Shown piece by piece: positions 31,911-43,420 of a stretch of DNA of 64,000 nt. Source of the stretch: Norana najaformis (Eukaryota > Annelida > Clitellata > Crassiclitellata > Hormogastridae); contig OZ029929.1 in assembly GCA_964023275.1 (NCBI GenBank), positions 1,881,501 to 1,945,500 of the forward strand. The letters are read 5' to 3'. Position 1 is the stretch's first letter; each line of letters begins with the position of its first letter. The notes beneath the pieces are model-generated. The model had not been told where the DNA came from and ran no database searches. It worked only from the letters and a program-made list of their open reading frames with translations. The translations under genes and the position numbers were made by a program.

Positions 31911-34900
31911 TCACAAAGTTTGACGACTTCCACACAGTTCGAAGCACAACAATCCTTGACAGTCCCTATTGGCAGTCGCACTTGGCCAAGGCGATTCACC
32001 GTTTGCTTTGTTTCGAACCTTACACTGTTTCTCCAACTTTAGGGAGTCCTCAGACCGGCCGTTGACATCGCCGTCTTTCAAAACAGGACTCCGAGTTTGC
32101 GAGTCCTCACAACGAGGACCTTCTGATTCGCCGCCAGACGCAGAACTGTCCTTTTTTGGCGCGAGAAGAAGCGTCCTCAGAACTCCTTCCGCCCGTAGGG
32201 CAGGTCAGTCCAGCCCTACCCTGGCTCAGTACAACCCCATCGCACAGCAGGCGCCCGTTTTGCGTTCCCCTTCTCATATTTACATATATATATATTATAA
32301 TATCTGGCCGTGGTTAGACATATATATGAATCTAAAATGCTGGCCACTCAATACATCTACTTAAAATCTAAAGTCTAGACTACGCATGCAACATATATCC
32401 CTATCTATATCTATATACACAGCCATACACAGTCCGTGAGTCATGCGCTCATCTCAGATATTAAGTGGGCCTACAGGGGAATCGCTACAGCGTCCCACTC
32501 TCATTTGCCGAGGCCAGGAAATTTAAGTCGCTAACACTTCAAACCCAAGACTGCCTCTTGGGATTTGTAAAGCAACTGCTCACCTCCTACCTTACGTTAC
32601 TTTACCATACCTTATTTTACCTTATCTTGCCTTTCATTATCTTACCTTATCTTTTACTTTACCCTATTTTACCTTTCTTACCTTATCTTACCTTTCCTTA
32701 TCTTACCTTACCTTGTCTTACCTTACCTTGTGCCTTTTTTACCAAATCTACCAGCTGAGGAAATTTGCTCTGTGTTGACAAAGACTTGTAAAACACAAAA
32801 CTCCAGTTTTTCTGAAAAATACGTTTTTCGCACATCGTCAAAGAATTGAAAATATTTCGTACGAAGACGCCAACGACAAGTGAACATGGAAAAGAAAAAT
32901 TTGCTAAACAGACGATTTACAAGGACCAAGACAGGACCATTCCAGACCGAACAGTGGCATAGCATTGGTCCCCTGTGCTGCCCCTCCCTGATTAGAAGTT
33001 TAGGAAAATTAATATTAGTTTCTTTTTAAATTGGACAATTCCATATATTTCAGTTGGTACTATTCGAATGTTCAAAATGGTCACAAATCATATCCCATAT
33101 CAAGTATTAAGAAAATTAGTAATTGATAACATTAAATAATAATAATAACAATAATAGTAATAACAAGAATAATTATAGATACTGGATTGATTATACATTT
33201 TCCTTAGTTGCCTGACAATTCAGGGTATTAAAAAAATAACAAAACAATTCAATAATAATAAAAAAATAAAATGACCAAGATAAATAGTTGTTAACTTGTT
33301 AATAACTTTTACTTTTTTAAAATAAACATATGCCCTAGTATGACACTTAGGGCCCTCGACCCTTCCCAAACCTCTTCTCTGGCCCCTGCCTGCTATGCCC
33401 CAGAGGTCAGACTAGACAAGACATCAGCAAAGAAGATATTAGTGTAATAACACTAATAATAATAATACTTAATAATAAAATAAAAAAATAATAACAACAG
33501 TAAAGAGCATTTTCATTAATATATATGTAACCAGTACAAAATTTCGTAAGAAAACAAGAAACATCTGCGGAAAAAATCTCGGACGATCCTAAACGACAAC
33601 CCGGCAAACGCTTCGAAATACCATCAAGAATGGTATATACCATACCATATGCACACTTCCTGAAACAATACCACTTGAATACTATTCACATTCCACTTAG
33701 TAAAGCAGCTTTAAAATGGCAGAGGTACCACTAGTATATTCTTAAATGGTACAAACAGGACAAATACCACATGTATACCATTTTACAAAGTACCACAAAA
33801 TGGTAAGTAAAAACACAAACACCACACAAGGACTTAAATTGGTCACTAAAATTCTACTGGCAAATTTACTCACAAATCAGTTATTTCAAAGTGGTAGGCA
33901 AGATAACGATACCATACCATGCACCATTCGTTAGCACAGAAGAACATACCATGGAAGTCTTATTTCTAGCGTTACCATACCACAATTGTCAAGTGGTAGC
34001 AAAGCTCATGTAGGCTACCCCAAGTGCTGGGTGGTATCGGTCCGGTGTGAAGACAATTCAGGCCTGGGCGAGAAAAGTTCCAAAATATTCCGATTGGTTC
34101 ACGTGACTAGGACGCGGAAATTGAACTGAACTGAATTTCAGTCCACTGATCAACAACAATTGCAAAATATACTATCAGGTTTGCATTAGCAGATCTGAAA
34201 GGAAGAACTCAGAAAAAACCATAAGGGTTCCCTGTACAAAACTGCTCCAGTACAGCATAACGTTGTACTTCTTCCTATTTACAATCTAAGACTGAATCAC
34301 AAGTATAGAAAGACTTGGACTTCTATTCCTTGATTTACTAAAATACCGTTTCTTCTCAAATTCTGATATCATAGCAACAGGATACTTCAAAATTCGTCCC
34401 ACTATATTCTGCCAAAAGTGGGCCGGGTCAGAACCGCCTTCACCCCGGAACCAATCTGTCACCACATCGCCACTTTCGAGGTACTACCACTCTTATGAGG
34501 TACATGTATATTAGTTACACCATCTCATAAATAGGTACCAGAATTTTACACCGGTTTCATACAGGTCTTCCTTAGGAACCTTTAGTTACCACACCGCTAG
34601 TTGCCAATGGTAACGGGTCAAAAGGTTCTGGCTTGGTTTCTTAGGAGGGGCAAATCCTAACGCCCTCTAGTTTATAAAATGTACAGCACCATTGTCCACA
34701 TGACGTACAAGACTATTTATATCTCCAAATATATTTCGCGAACAGTTTAATAAATCTCGTTACCTTTTAAGTTTATACCAGATATCCTGGTTAAAGATTT
34801 GGCAAAACGAGCCATAAAAAGCCATTTTCCATCCTGCTTGTCATCCACGGTTACAACCTGTAGCTCTGTTACAGGCCCATCCTGGCTGGCTTTGATCAGC

Positions 34901-36719
34901 ATCTTCTGGAAAGTATGTTGCTCCTGGTATATGTCCTGTCTTTGGCATTCATTCACAGTTGCTGGTCCTTCCATCTGGAACTCTTTACCTTCTCATGTTT
35001 TTGTCTTAACAGAAAACTTGCCTCTTCTATGGTTCTTAGTGTTTCCTATTACCCGGCTTCCATGTGCACTTCTGAACTTTGTAAGGAGGGCATCTTCAAA
35101 TTAAAGTTGCACATCGGAGCTGAACATCAGCTCTAATACTTACTAAGAAACCCTTCTGTAATCGTAAATAGTAACTTCTATTGCGCCGGTGTCTAATGCA
35201 CAAGGCATCAGCCGACGGCGCACCAAAACCAAGCCGCAATGAGGTCAACATCCAGTAGGTCAGTCCACATACCATACGATGCCATTTCACTTCTGTTCTG
35301 TGCACATCAGTTACAGACCTTCCAGAGTTTTGTCTTATCACATATACATTTTAATCCCTCAAATGCATACCATACCATTTTCAACACACTGGGAACTCCT
35401 TATAAGAGCTAGCCATAGCTAGTAGCACATTATAAACAGATTGTATCATGCTATAAAGCTGAATTAATTATGGCATTCATATTTTTTATTTGTGCAATTT
35501 ATTGAGCGCCACTATCTAATGACTCAGCATCGGTCAATGGCACTGAGCAATTTTGAGTGAAGGACTTGCTCAAGGTCCCAACACAGTAACTGTCTCAGGG
35601 AAGGAGGCTCGAACCCGTATTCTCCGCGTTATGTGCCAAGTGCTCAATCCAATCACCTACAATGTCACACATCCACACATTCGAACCCATTCTATCCAAT
35701 TTCGTTTCATAATAAAGTACGTTACGGCGATGGTACGCATATATGTTGGCTAGCTTTCAGAAACCCATCAAAAAACGTCCTTGCTTAGTTGAAAATTTTC
35801 TCCCAGATTTAACCCTCACTGCATGCAATGCTGTCTTCACAATAGACTGTCCAGTTTCCTTATCACACGAGGCATCAAATGCCCTTTGATATCCTATCAG
35901 AATTCCTATCACATTATCCGACGTCGTTCCTGATTAGACAATACAGTGACTCTAATGATATATTTCAGCAAACTATCACATTACAAAATACCTCTGCAAT
36001 ATTTAATTGCATTCATCATCCGACGAAAACAGTGCCATTTCTAACACTTTTTAAAGTCCCCTTTATCACATTGTGACATTTTCTCATTCTCCACATCACA
36101 TTAGGGGCTGCCTTATTCAAACACTGACCACCTCAGAACTCCTGCAAATTACATATCACATAACATATTGTCTTTTCAGCAGTGCTCCATACCATCGATA
36201 TGTTGCCACATGTTGCATCACATAAAGCATATACTATCACATGTTGAAATGCGCAGTTGTTGTACACAGCTTCTGATCTTCTGCCATGCTCCACCATCTC
36301 ACACCATGCAACATGTTTATATTTTGCTACATGTTGTACCACATCAGGCTTATCACACAGGCCATCACGTGTTGGAAATCCACCCATAAAATATTACATG
36401 TCAGCCCTTCTGCTATTCATCATCAGGCTCTATTGCCCAACACATTCCAACATGTTACGAATGCAACATGTTGCAACATATTATACGACATCACATATCG
36501 AAGCACTGTTCGTAACATATGCTGTCGTAACATATCTTAGCACATCGTCTCATCCGTTGCTCCATCGTCCGACACGTTGCAATATGTTGCACCACATCGA
36601 TCGGGTCCATCACACACGTTATCACATGTCGAAGCGCCGTCGGCAACATATCTCGCGCGCAACGCGGCAAAAGCTCTAATCTCCACGGCAAATTGTTCTC
36701 GTCTGCCGCTAGATGTCAT
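31911..36719 (-). CDS. Unrecognised 195-residue protein, four-exon model
   Basis: I do not recognise this family. Proposed exons on the minus strand are 36719-36618 (start codon with A at -3; MTSSGRREQFAVEIRAFAAL, RARYVADGASTCDN; donor gtgtgt), 34905-34764 (acceptor catactttccag; KMLIKASQDGPVTELQVVTV, DDKQDGKWLFMARFAKSL; donor gtaacg), 32811-32743 (acceptor tatttttcag; KLEFCVLQVFVNTEQISS; donor gtaaaa) and 32185-31911 (VLRTLLLAPKKDSSASGG, then an acidic/Ser-rich tail, stop TGA). Lengths 102, 142, 69 and 275 are all in phase and sum to 588 nt. The N-terminal 120 residues look folded, with alternating hydrophobics; the tail looks disordered. A second open frame on the minus strand (to about 31753) and frames on the plus strand also cross the last exon, so its 3' end is uncertain. 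The last acceptor has a poor pyrimidine tract. Treat as a hypothesis built on phase and composition. Confidence 0.42.
32590..32735. repeat. TTACCTTACCTTA microsatellite
   Basis: A CTTAC/CTTAT-rich run. It ends at the donor side of the candidate exon 32811-32743. Confidence 0.8.
33060..33510. other. AT-rich sequence with AATAAT runs
   Basis: AATAATAATAACAATAATAG, AATAATAAAAAAATAAAATG and similar runs. No gene seen. Confidence 0.6.
33600..34740. other. Sequence rich in TACCAT / ATGGTA words
   Basis: Between 33610 and 34030 the hexamer pair TACCAT and ATGGTA recurs many times at irregular spacing in both orientations. 34040-34740 is single-copy-like with no supported gene. Confidence 0.45.
34925..35350 (+). 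mobile_element. L2/CR1-like LINE C-terminal piece and inverted 3' end
   Basis: A plus frame reads FTVAGPSIWNSLPSHVFVL then TENLPLLWF, the typical reverse transcriptase C-terminus. At 35160-35275 the minus strand carries the LINE 3' UTR (GGTGCGCCGTCGGCTGATGC, CCGGCGCAATAGAAGTTAC). Confidence 0.65.
35490..35670 (-). mobile_element. SINE family A
   Basis: Written on plus: TTTATTGAGCGCCACTATC, CACTGAGCAATTTTGAGTG, AAGGACTTGCTCAAGGTCCC, GAGGCTCGAACCCGTATTC and the A-box complement GCCAAGTGCTCAATCCAATC. The copy is nearly full length. Confidence 0.8.
35860..36640. repeat. Degenerate ATCACAT / ACATGTTGCA repeat field
   Basis: CTATCACATTA-type words dominate 35880-36110. ACATGTTGCAACATA, CCACATCAGGCTTATCAC and related words recur 36170-36640 at roughly 40-60 bp. 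It borders the candidate exon 36719-36618 and may overlap its 3' end. Confidence 0.55.
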
Positions 36720-36974
36720 CTTCGCAGGCGTGCAGGTCGACTCGCTTTGGCAACAGCGGAACGACCTCACCGTCCGCGGCGCTGGAAGTGAAGACTGACG
36801 TAGCTTTCCGTGTCACTCCCTTTGGGGGGCGACTATGGACGTCCACCGTCCGCGCCATCACTGGACGAGACCCAAGCATCTGGATCGTCTGCAGCGGAGG
36901 CGGCTGAGGCGCGGCCTGGGTCGCGCCACGGACTATAGGTGGCGCCAGACGATCGCCGGAATAAGCTTCGTTTC
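36709..36974 (-). CDS. PDE7-like: Possible alternative last exon of the PDE7-like gene
   Basis: A strong acceptor (tttttctgtgcag) opens an 87-residue frame, NEAYSGDRLAPPIVRGATQ to KRVDLHACEDDI, ending in TAG. It joins in phase to a donor (CTCAG|gttggg) at 38178 inside the PDE7 tail exon, replacing the last eight residues of that exon. The GC-rich composition resembles the PDE7 tail. The alternative is that this CpG-rich stretch is the promoter or 5' leader of the unrecognised gene, whose ATG at 36719 overlaps this stop region in another frame. Confidence 0.4.
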
Positions 36975-37079
36975 CTGCACAGAAAAAGGTGTTTAAAGAA
37001 ATTGTAGCAGTAAATGTTGTGCTTGCAACAGATGTCTGAATCGGTCAGCACTTATTTCAATGTATAAATGTATTATTAT

Positions 37080-37088
37080 TATTGCTAT

Positions 37089-37177
<89 letters not shown>

Positions 37178-37192
37178 AAGAAGAAGAAACTT
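37080..37192. repeat. AAT then AAG trinucleotide run
   Basis: About 19 AAT units followed by about 13 AAG units. Confidence 0.95.
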
Positions 37193-37530
37193 ATAATTCG
37201 CCTGTGTCTAATGCACAAGGCATCAACCGATGGCGCACCAAAGCCAAGCCGCAATCAGGTCAACATCCAGAAGGTCAGTCCGCACGACAGAGAGGCAGCC
37301 TACGGTGGATAAGCAATTTGAAAAAGGTATGTTTTAAGTTGAGAACGAAATGACAGAAGCGAGTAAGCAGAACGAACAAACACAGGGAGGGAATTCCAAA
37401 ATTTAGGTCCATTTATTGAGGCAACGATAAGCATAGAAAAGGCAAATGCTATACACCCCAGCGTGTGGTGTATCATGTAAACAAAAGAGAGCCAAGAACA
37501 GAACCCTGTGGAACACCACATGTCAACAAA
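37193..37530 (-). mobile_element. L2/CR1-like LINE 3' end
   Basis: The minus frame 37521-37300 ends GPKFWNSLPVFVRSAYSLL, SFRSQLKTYLFQIAYPP and a stop. The 3' UTR matches 18760-18890. The AAT/AAG run follows as its tail. Confidence 0.8.
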
Positions 37531-37639
37531 ACACTAGACGAAAAATTACCATTTATATATATGGACTGAGAAAAGTAGCAGACAAATTCGGGGCAGGACC
37601 AGAAACCCCAAACCATTGCTGGAGATGATGCAAAAGAAC

Positions 37640-37860
37640 AGAATGCCAATCAAGAAGCCAATCAAGCGACGAACTATAGATCCCTGGAGGGAAATGCAAG
37701 AAGGGAAGATGAAGAAATAAACAGCCAGAGACCATCAGAGACGATCTGAGATGCTTTCAGACGTCATGGGACGAGGCAGGAAGACTGGCGATGGATTGAG
37801 TTGAATGGGGAAGCCGCATTGCTGCCCTGCACAGGAAGGAAAAGTACTAAGTAAGTATTT
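37640..37860 (+). mobile_element. RTE-like LINE fragment, reverse transcriptase C-terminus
   Basis: TIRDDLRCFQTSWDEAGRL, then RIAALHRKEKY and a stop, with an in-frame stop between. Same domain end as 8205-8250. Confidence 0.75.
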
Positions 37861-38029
37861 TAGCTTTTAGCTTTCTGGAAGTGAGTAAAAAGTACTATTT
37901 CAAGCACCAGTGTTATTGCCATTATTATTTATTATTATGACTAAATTATTATAAATTTAATTATAATTTTACCCAAGGTACATATGAGCCTTCTTGAATG
38001 GCTAGTAATCATTTACTATTAATATTATT

Positions 38030-38135
38030 ATAAGTGTTGTTACTGTTGTTGTTATTGTTAGTAGTGGTGGTGGTGGTAGTAGTAGTAGTAGTAGGAGCAG
38101 CAACAGCAGTAGTACTAGTATCAGCAGCAGTAGCA
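38030..38135. repeat. GTT / GTG / GTA trinucleotide run
   Basis: GTTGTTGTTATTG, GGTGGTGGTGGT and AGTAGTAGTAG runs, lying in the 3' UTR or last intron of the PDE7-like gene. Confidence 0.85.
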
Positions 38136-38151
38136 AAAGTAGAACACGTTC

Positions 38152-39368
38152 CTATAATATCATTCCATAGGCCCAACCTGAGATATTTCCTGCCTGGCAT
38201 CGAGCATTCTTTGTCTTGTGCAACTTGTTAGCTGTGAGGTAATGGTTGATCTTCTCCGCCTGACATCGTTCCAAGTACGACGCGTTGACGAGTCCGACAG
38301 AATTCCCCGACCCCTGCCGCCAGAACAGCGAGTCCGCGGCCCCCGTGTTCGATATCAGATCGAGCTTCATCCGAGTCAGGTTTTCATCCACCGGGTAAAG
38401 CAGCGTCGACGTCGCCAGCGATCGGGAACGCCTGTTCTCGGAGTTCACAATCTGATGCGACTCGTCGACAGACGTAAGCGAGAGCTTGCGCGAATTGGGT
38501 CGATCCCCCGTCTTCCTGTTCGGCGGCCGGAGAACTGTCGATGGTGAGATGACGCCGGACGACTGCCGAGGCGAGCCCCCGATCTCCGGAGTCGAGCAAT
38601 CCGTGCCCGACAGGCACCGAGTCACGACGTGATTGATCACGTTGAGCGGGTAGCTGGCGCGCCGTTGATTCACGCCGCTATCATCTGGTCGTAGTAGGTG
38701 CCCCGTCGAAACGACTTCGCTCTGCCGCCGATTACAGCCGCCGGCCCAGTTCGATATTCCGAGCCTGGAATTCTCACTAGGGTTCTTTGCAGAGTCCTGC
38801 GACGTCTGACGCACGTTCGAGTTCTTGTCAAAGTCGAAGTGATCGTCGCCAACCGGGGAACACTCGACGAGCGACGACAGGCGTCGAGCGGAGGTTAAGC
38901 TCGCGAGACAGTTCCCACCAGTCTTCTCGCAGTTCGGCAAACTGTGGCGACGACACTGGGCAGCGCTCGGGGACAGCGCACAGGTCCCCGCTTCGTCGGA
39001 TGTCCGATCCGTGGGCAGACTGTGACGTCGGTGACCGTTTATTCCGAGGCGATTCGCCAGTTTACTGATGAGATCGGAGTCGTTGAGCACAGGATTCGCG
39101 TTCTCCTTGTTGTCACACAGAGCGTCCAGGTCGACCACGGCGACCAGGGTTTGCTGGCACTGAACCTCGCACTGAATTTCTGGAGTCCTAATCGTTTCCG
39201 TGCAAGCGACTACGGTCAGCGTCTGTGCCTGGACTATCTCCTGCGCTATGACGTCATCCCATTTCGAGCGGTTCAGTCGTAGATTGCTGAGCTGGAGAGA
39301 CGTCAGTGAGCTCGCGAGGAATCGATTCCATTCTACGAACAATGGCTCCACCACGTTTGCCATGAAAC
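38152..39368 (-). CDS. PDE7-like: PDE7-like long C-terminal tail exon with PKA-type motifs
   Basis: After the last catalytic helix ([28 protein letters not shown]) about 360 residues follow that PDE7 enzymes normally lack. The tail is Ser/Asn/Arg-rich and probably disordered. It holds basophilic kinase consensus sites: RRHSLP at about 39020 and again at about 38945, RRLSS at about 38880, RRQSEV at about 38718, RRASYP at about 38660, and RKLSLT at about 38485, plus RRSRS near 38430. A KEN-type word (DNKENANP) lies early in the tail. The frame ends with TAG at 38154-38152; an in-phase donor at 38178 offers an alternative end at 36709. Confidence 0.85.
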
Positions 39369-40666
39369 CTACAATACAAGATAATACAATACAACACAAG
39401 ACTATACAATATTATGCCATACAATACAAGACAATACAATATTATGCCATACAATACAAAAAATGGTCCTCCACTGCAAGGCCTCCTGAGCTCAGGTGTC
39501 TGAGAGAGCCAAGGGCTGTTGCAACCCATCTTAAAAACTCGCCTGTATCCTCTGAGTAGTACTTTGTCTGGTAAAAGACGACACATAAAATTACAAACTG
39601 ACAATACAGTACAATATAATAGAAGACACATGAAAGAAAATAAACAGACACCTGTTTGAATTGTGGCAACAGACGACTTGAAACGATCACAGAATGGCGC
39701 CACAGGTAAGCCTAATTTCCGTTCACAGTCACCTGGCAACAGAAAAACACAATGATTAACAGTAGAAGAGCAAACCCTTAGACACCTAGACACTCTACCT
39801 TAGTTGGCATAAATTCCAGTATTGTTCAGGGTTCGGGTCTGGGACCAGTGAACTTCCTAGTTGCCATATCCAAGTATAAGCCTTTAGCACCCAACAATAG
39901 GTTATTTAAATACGCTGATGACAGTTACCTTCTTGTACCATCCTGCAACAGCTTATGGTTCAGGCTGAACTGGACCATGTTGCCCTTTGGGCGGATAAGT
40001 GTAACTTAAAACTTAATCATAAAAAGACATGTGAAATGATAATTCACCGGCCAAGAATGAGAAATCAGCAGATAATTTTACCTAATGTGATTCCCGGTTT
40101 AACCAGGGTACCAGAGATGACAATATTGGGTGTTACCCTATCGAGGATGTTAAATTTTGATTCTCATATTGATCGGATTCATAGTCAGGCGCGTCAGTCT
40201 TTATATGCCATACGAATTCTTGTAGCACATGGCCTAACTGGCCCTCGGCTCTACGACGTTGTCCGAGCCACAACACTGGCCAGGATGCTGTACGCCTCTC
40301 CCGTGTGGTGGGGCTATGCTGGGGCACAGGCTAGAGCTCGGCTTCAGGCTTTGATGCGGAGACTTGTGCGTCTCCGCTATCTTCCTGGGAACTCCCCAAC
40401 GTTCGATGAACTCTGTGGCACAGCTGATGCTCGTCTCTTTAAAGCAATCTTGAACAACCCAAACCATGTCTTACAACAGCTACTCCCACCAGTTAAAACC
40501 CTCAGTTATTCCCTACGGCCCCACACCCATGATCGTATTATTCCTCCTGCTGACAATTTAACGCGTAAATGTTTTATTGTTAGGATGTTGTATGAATATT
40601 AAGTTTTCTTGTGTTCTTAAATACTTGTAAACCGATGTGCGATTAGCTATTGGTTAATAAAGAATA

Positions 40667-40697
<31 letters not shown>

Positions 40698-43379
40698 CTA
40701 TTTTAAGGCTACCATTCGCTTGATAAATAAAGGAAGACGAAGAACGCACAATCCCGGTGACACTTCTTTCATTCGCTAGATTAATAAGTAGAGACGAAGG
40801 AGCAATCCCTTGAACGCCTCTTTTAAGGTTACCATTCGCTAGATGAAATAAAGGGAGACGAAGAAGTTGCAATCATTTCTCTTCCACTGTTATTTAAGGT
40901 AACCATTCGCTAGATAAATAAAGGGAGGCGAATAAGGGTCAATCCCTTATACACCTTTTTAAGGTACCATTCGCCAGATAAAGGGAGGCAAAGCAGGCTC
41001 AATCCCTTATACACCTCTTTTAAGTTTACCATTTGCTAGATAAATAAAGGGAGACAACTAAGAGGAAATCGCATGGATCAAAGACGACGACGACATGGAA
41101 GAACATCTAAGTTCGACGTCAACGGCCCTGGCAGCCATAAGGTGTCGTTAAACACTGGAAACTAAAACTATATCTGAGGATGACCTTGACAGGCAAACAC
41201 GCACATGAAGTCTTAGTAACTTCATTTCTGTTAAGCTAGGTATTTTATGGCATGGGGCAAGCCCTCTCTGTTGTCGCCTGGTCTACCCACGGACAGTGTA
41301 CACCCAGTGTATGCATTACAACCCAGTATGCTAGGGGGGCAAGTAGAGCCGAAATCTTGAAACAAATTTCTGCTCTCTGAACCCTGAACTCTTGATTGAC
41401 AGTTCCGCACGCTAACCACTAGACCATCACACACACCCAATGATTGACAGTAACTGGTCTGATATTTATATTAAAAACTATAATAATAATATCAAGAATA
41501 ACAAAACTTTATCTTCTCTCTGGATTGATTTTACACACCCCTAGATAGCGTAACACCTTATGGTAGAAAAAGCATACATCGTATTACTGGTGATCATTAG
41601 CCATGCCAGATCGAGTTTCTCTCTCATTCGCTTTGTATTTCTTCCTCCAGACATATTCCTTTTGGTCCAAATATGAAATTACTTGCCACTTGTTGTGGAA
41701 AATCCTATCCTGATTCCTCTTCTTCCCCTTATCTATCCTGCAGATCCAATTCCAAACACCACCCACCGTAGGTGTCTGACTGCCTGCCGCTTGACTCTTG
41801 GATCTTGACCTGGAACCGAACCCTTCCTGCCTATTGATTTTTTTGACTGATCGCCTGTAAATAAGCTGGTTCCTGCATCTTGGCTTTCGTTGGGTGCTGT
41901 AGAAATCTCAAGTTTACGATTACGGGATTTACTTAAGCTATTTATTCACTGTATTTACTAAGTAAGCTTTCTATGGGTGCTGTAACCTTGAGTTTACGAC
42001 TACGATTACATGCAGAAGCTCAGTAAATCTGAGAAGCAATGAGACAAGCGTGCACAAACAGCTAGTCCAGGATTGCTACATGGAGTTTGCTCAGCAGCCT
42101 CAAACCAGCAATCATTGGATTAAAGACCCAGCATACTACTGCAGCCTTTTTTGATCAGCAATAATGTTTTATTTATGTTTTATTTATCATTATTATTTTA
42201 TTATTACTTATGTATTCCACGCCTTTGATTCCTCGCTGTCGATGGACATATGGCACATTAACAAATGCATTACTTACTCACTCACTCACTCACTCTCTCT
42301 CACTCTCTCACTTACTTACTTACTTACTTACTGCGTCAGATGAAGATCTGGTCAGTGTGTGAATGTGCTTTTCAGGATGTGAACTCACCCTGTCGGAAGA
42401 ACTCTTCACAGATCATCTCACTCCAGCGTTTACTCAGCAGCCAAGGTCGGCAAGGATTGCAGATGTCAGCACACTTCAGAGTTATCTACAAACGACCAAC
42501 AAAATCATTCAACAAACAACAATGATGATGACAATGATAATGTCAGCAATGACTGACCAATCCCTGCTCCCCTAGATTTTGTAATCCTCACGGATTATTC
42601 ACACCTGAGGTAAACTGATGATGATGATGATGATGATGATGATGACGACGATGATAATGATGATGATGATGATGATGATGACGATGATTATGATGATACT
42701 AATAGCTTTCATTCTCCATAGATATGCAAGTCCTTAGATTCGATTTTTACTTTGGGTAAAAATAAAAACTATAAATAAACTAATAACAGTAATGATAATA
42801 ATAATGATGATGATAATAATGATGATGATGATTATGGTGATGGCTGATGATGATGATGATGATGATGATGACGATGATTATGATGATACTAATAGCTTTC
42901 ATTCTCCATAGATATGCAAGTCCTTAGATTCGATTTTTACTTTGGGTAAAAATAAAAACTATAAATAAACTAATAACAGTAATGATAATAATAATGATGA
43001 TGATAATAATGATGATGATGATGATGGTGATGGCTGATGATGATGGTGATGATGATGATGACGATGATAATGATGATGCTAAGCTTTCATTCTCCATAGA
43101 TATACAAGTCCTTAGATTCGATTTTTACTTTGGGTAAAAATAAAAACTATAAATAAACTAATAACAGTAATGATAATAATAATAATAATGATGATAATGA
43201 TGATGATTGATGATGATATGATGATGATGATGATGACGATGATAATAATATTAATGATAATAACAATAACAATAACTCTCAAATGTACTGACGCCGCCAT
43301 GTTTTCCGATATGAGCGGAGAAGGGGGCCAAGGGAAGCCAGAAGTTGTTTAGAGGGTTCGGTAATCTTCAGTTCATAAC

Positions 43380-43420
<41 letters not shown>

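Noticed and set aside
31788-32364. Plus-strand coding exons (KVPLCDGEAPHPN..., ESSDRPLTSPSFK...)
   Set aside because: The plus frames break at 32040 and do not join in phase, while the minus-strand frame joins two further exons in phase. Not excluded, only less likely.
39955-40602. 215-codon open frame as a host gene
   Set aside because: It is the C-terminal part of a LINE reverse transcriptase, preceded by a frameshifted ADD motif and followed by an ACTT-tailed 3' end.
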